From JADJPO01 sp963750395 (lineage in GTDB: Bacteria; Actinomycetota; Actinomycetes; Actinomycetales; Kineosporiaceae), in NCBI GenBank assembly GCA_963750395.1, contig CAVVQM010000006.1, positions 186,001-250,000 of the forward strand: a stretch of 64,000 nucleotides of DNA, written 5' to 3'. Each line of letters opens with the position of its first letter. The stretch's first letter is position 1. The translations under genes and the position numbers were made by a program. This document shows positions 61,944 to 64,000 of this stretch, piece by piece. Under the pieces are notes generated by a model. That model did not search any database, was not told the origin of the DNA, and was given only the letters and a program-made list of their open reading frames with translations.

Positions 61944-64000
61944 ATGAGCGAACTCGACGCCGATCTGCGCCACCTCGCCGAAGCCCATCAGGTCGCCACC
62001 GAGTACTGGGACTGGCGGGGCAACCATGTGCAGGTCGGCGAGGACGCGATCGTGGCGGTGCTGGCCGCACTGGGCGTCGACGCGTCCAATCCCGAGGCGC
62101 GACGGGGCGCGCTGCCTGGACCACCGCCGGGCACCCTGGCGGCATCTGCTCCCCCCGGCGCTCGTGGTCGTCCAGGGCGAGGGCGCCACCTTCGCCGCCC
62201 ACCCCGAGCACGGCGAGGCGGTCCAGGTCTGGATCGACCTCGAGGACGGCACCCGCCGCGACGACGTCGTCCAGCTGGAGAACTGGAACCCGCCACAGGA
62301 GATCGACGGCCGGCTGACCGGTGAGGCCACCTTCGCCCTGCCCCAGAACCTGCCGTTGGGCTATCACACCCTGCGCGCGCGCAGTGGGGACGACGCGAGC
62401 GCGACCCCGGTGATCGTCACCCCGGCCTGGGTCGGGCTGCCGGCGAAGCTGGGCGGGGGCCGGGAGTGGGGCCTGGCCACCCAGCTCTACAGCGTTCGCT
62501 CGGCCTCCTCGTGGGGGATCGGCGATCTGAGCGACCTGACCGACCTGACCTACTGGGCCGCCGATCACGGCGCCGGCTACGTGCTGGTCAACCCGCTGCA
62601 CGCCGCGGAACCGACCACGCCGATGGAGCCGTCTCCCTACCTGCCCACCTCGCGGCGTTTCACCAACCCCGTCTATCTGCGCATCGAGCAGGTCGAGGAG
62701 TTCGCCCAACTGGACCCGGCGGACCGGTCCGCCGTCGACAAGGTGCGCGCCGACGTCCGCGCGCGGCTCTCGGACCGCGACGTCATCGATCGCGACGAGG
62801 TCTGGGCGGCCAAGCGCGCGGCGCTGCAGTTGCTGTTCGCGGTCCCTCGCACCGACGGGCGTGAGCTGGCCCTGCAGTCCTACCTGCGCCGCGAGGGGCG
62901 TGGGCTCGAGGACTACGCGACGTGGTGCGCCCTGGCCGAGGTGCACGGGTCGCTCTCCTCGAAGTGGCCGGCCGAGCTGCGTCACCCCGACGCCCCCGCG
63001 GTGGGCGCCTTCCGCGACGCCCACCGCGATCGCGTCGACTTCCACGCCTGGCTGCAGTGGCTGCTGGACGAGCAGCTGGCTCGAACCCAGCTCAACGCAC
63101 GCCGGGCGGGCATGTCGATCGGCGTGATGCACGACCTGGCCGTCGGGGTACACCCCCAGGGCGCCGACGCGTGGGCTCTGCAGGACGTCTTCGCCCGGGG
63201 GGTGGCCGTCGGCGCGCCTCCGGACGCGTACAACCAGGGGGGCCAGTCCTGGGCGCAACCCCCGTGGCGCCCCGACCGGCTCGCGGCCCAGGCCTACGGC
63301 CCCTTCAGGGACCTGGTCTCCACCGTGATGCGCAACTCGGGCGGGGTGCGGATCGACCACATCATCGGGTTGTTCCGGCTCTGGTGGATCCCGGACGGAT
63401 GCCTGCCGACCGAGGGCACCTACGTGGGCTGCAACCACGAGGCGCTGATCGGGATCCTCGCATTGGAGGCGCACCGGGCCGGCGCGGTGGTGGTCGGGGA
63501 GGACCTGGGCACCGTCGAACCCGCGGCCCGCGACTACCTGCGGCGCCGGGGCATCCTCGGCACGTCGATCCTGTGGTTCGAGGGCGACTACGAGGACGGC
63601 GGCGGGCCACTTCACGCCGAGCGCTGGCGCGAGTACTGCATGGCCTCGGTGACCACGCACGACCTGCCGCCCACCGCCGGCTACCTGGCCGGGGAGCACA
63701 TCCGGCTGCGACACGAGCTCGGTCTGCTGACCCGCTCGCTCGAGGAGGAACTGGCGATCGACGCCGCCCAGCGCCGCGCCTGGTTGGCGGAACTGCACCG
63801 CAGCGGTCTGCTCCCGGACGCCACGCCCGGCACCGGCCAGGAGGACATCGAACGGACCGTGGCGGCGCTGCACCGCTATCTCACGCGGACGCCGTCCCGG
63901 TTGCTGTGCCTGGCCCTGACCGACGCGGTCGGCGACCGGCGCGCCCAGAACCAGCCCGGGACCGTGGACGAGTACCCGAACTGGCGGGTGCCGCTGACCG
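61944..64000 (+). CDS. malQ: 4-alpha-glucanotransferase (3' end outside window), one frame change
   Basis: A GH77 amylomaltase that transfers maltosyl units between glucans in glycogen and maltodextrin metabolism. An N-terminal actinobacterial extension of about 150 residues is split: the first 50 residues start at the ATG at 61944, and the rest continues in another frame from about 62105 (LDHRRAPWRHLLPPALVVVQ). The catalytic domain begins near 62460 (GREWGLATQLYSVRSASSWG). The nucleophile region is VRIDHIIGLFRLWW, the acid/base region is VVVGEDLGTV, and VTTHDLPPTAGY carries the stabilising Asp. The gene runs off the window end. Confidence 0.9.

Noticed and set aside
61555..63873. Long leftward open frame opposite malQ
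   Set aside because: It is low-complexity Arg/Gly/Ala-rich translation mirroring the codon pattern of malQ. It shows no motifs and is a high-GC antisense shadow.

Overview
The window is high-GC DNA from an actinobacterium. The gene order rpsF-ssb-rpsR-rplI-(MATE)-dnaB, an ino1 gene behind its own PadR regulator, a DLW-39 family mini-gene near a tRNA-Ala, and many ArsR/TetR/PadR/LuxR regulators all fit Actinomycetota. Propionibacteriales is my best guess, from gene order only. The core genes suggest a position in the origin-proximal part of the chromosome. No rRNA, CRISPR array, prophage, transposase or integrase was seen.

Region 1 (1-27.9 kb) is accessory. It is a patchwork of small regulator-plus-target modules and decayed genes: a CmtR-like ArsR repressor with a Cys-tailed CDF efflux pump; a TetR/membrane-protein pair; an ECF42-type sigma factor with its DGPF/YCII partner and a matching promoter; an HxlR regulator; a WYL regulator facing an epoxide hydrolase; a lipoprotein hydrolase; an SMP-30 lactonase; a MalT-type LuxR regulator with membrane genes; a TetR facing a DUF4386 protein across two CTAAC-N3-GTTAG sites; and a PadR/PIG-L/DUF3237 operon facing a methyltransferase across two TACTC-N7-GAGTA sites. 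Interspersed are remnants of an alcohol dehydrogenase, GNAT proteins, a methyltransferase and an HD/LuxR-type regulator.

Region 2 (27.9-43 kb) is core: dnaB interrupted by a 337-residue intein, three DnaA-box-like 9-mers upstream of dnaB, a MATE exporter, the rpsF-ssb-rpsR-rplI operon, a GT87-like mannosyltransferase, a bifunctional penicillin-binding protein, padR-ino1, a HAD phosphatase, a DUF2786 protein and a SixA-like phosphatase. A near-identical long hairpin sits after the rplI/MATE, ino1/HAD and exonuclease/DLW-39 gene pairs.

Region 3 (43-51.8 kb) holds an FtsH-ectodomain-like protein coupled to a zincin, an MFS exporter, a hydrolase, the AmmeMemoRadiSam B protein and radical SAM enzyme beside an adenosine-specific kinase, an SRPBCC protein, a trans-sulfuration-type PLP enzyme and a PsiE-like protein.

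Region 4 (51.8-54.6 kb) is the most unusual part. Three direct repeats of about 150 bp, each carrying the 3' half of tRNA-Ala plus its downstream flank, bracket two compact toxin-antitoxin-type modules: DUF433/DUF5615, and an HTH-nucleotidyltransferase with a HEPN-like partner. The intact tRNA-Ala(TGC) is at the right-hand end. Region 5 (54.6-64 kb) returns to chromosomal genes: a CBS/nucleotidyltransferase protein, an exonuclease, DLW-39, a secreted glycosidase-like protein, a FUSC-type membrane protein and malQ, which runs off the end.

Caution for the reader: many reading frames are broken by single-base gains or losses, including ssb, the penicillin-binding protein, malQ and DLW-39. Because some of these genes should be indispensable, a good part of the apparent frameshifts are probably sequence or assembly errors. 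Individual 'pseudogene' calls should be read with that in mind.
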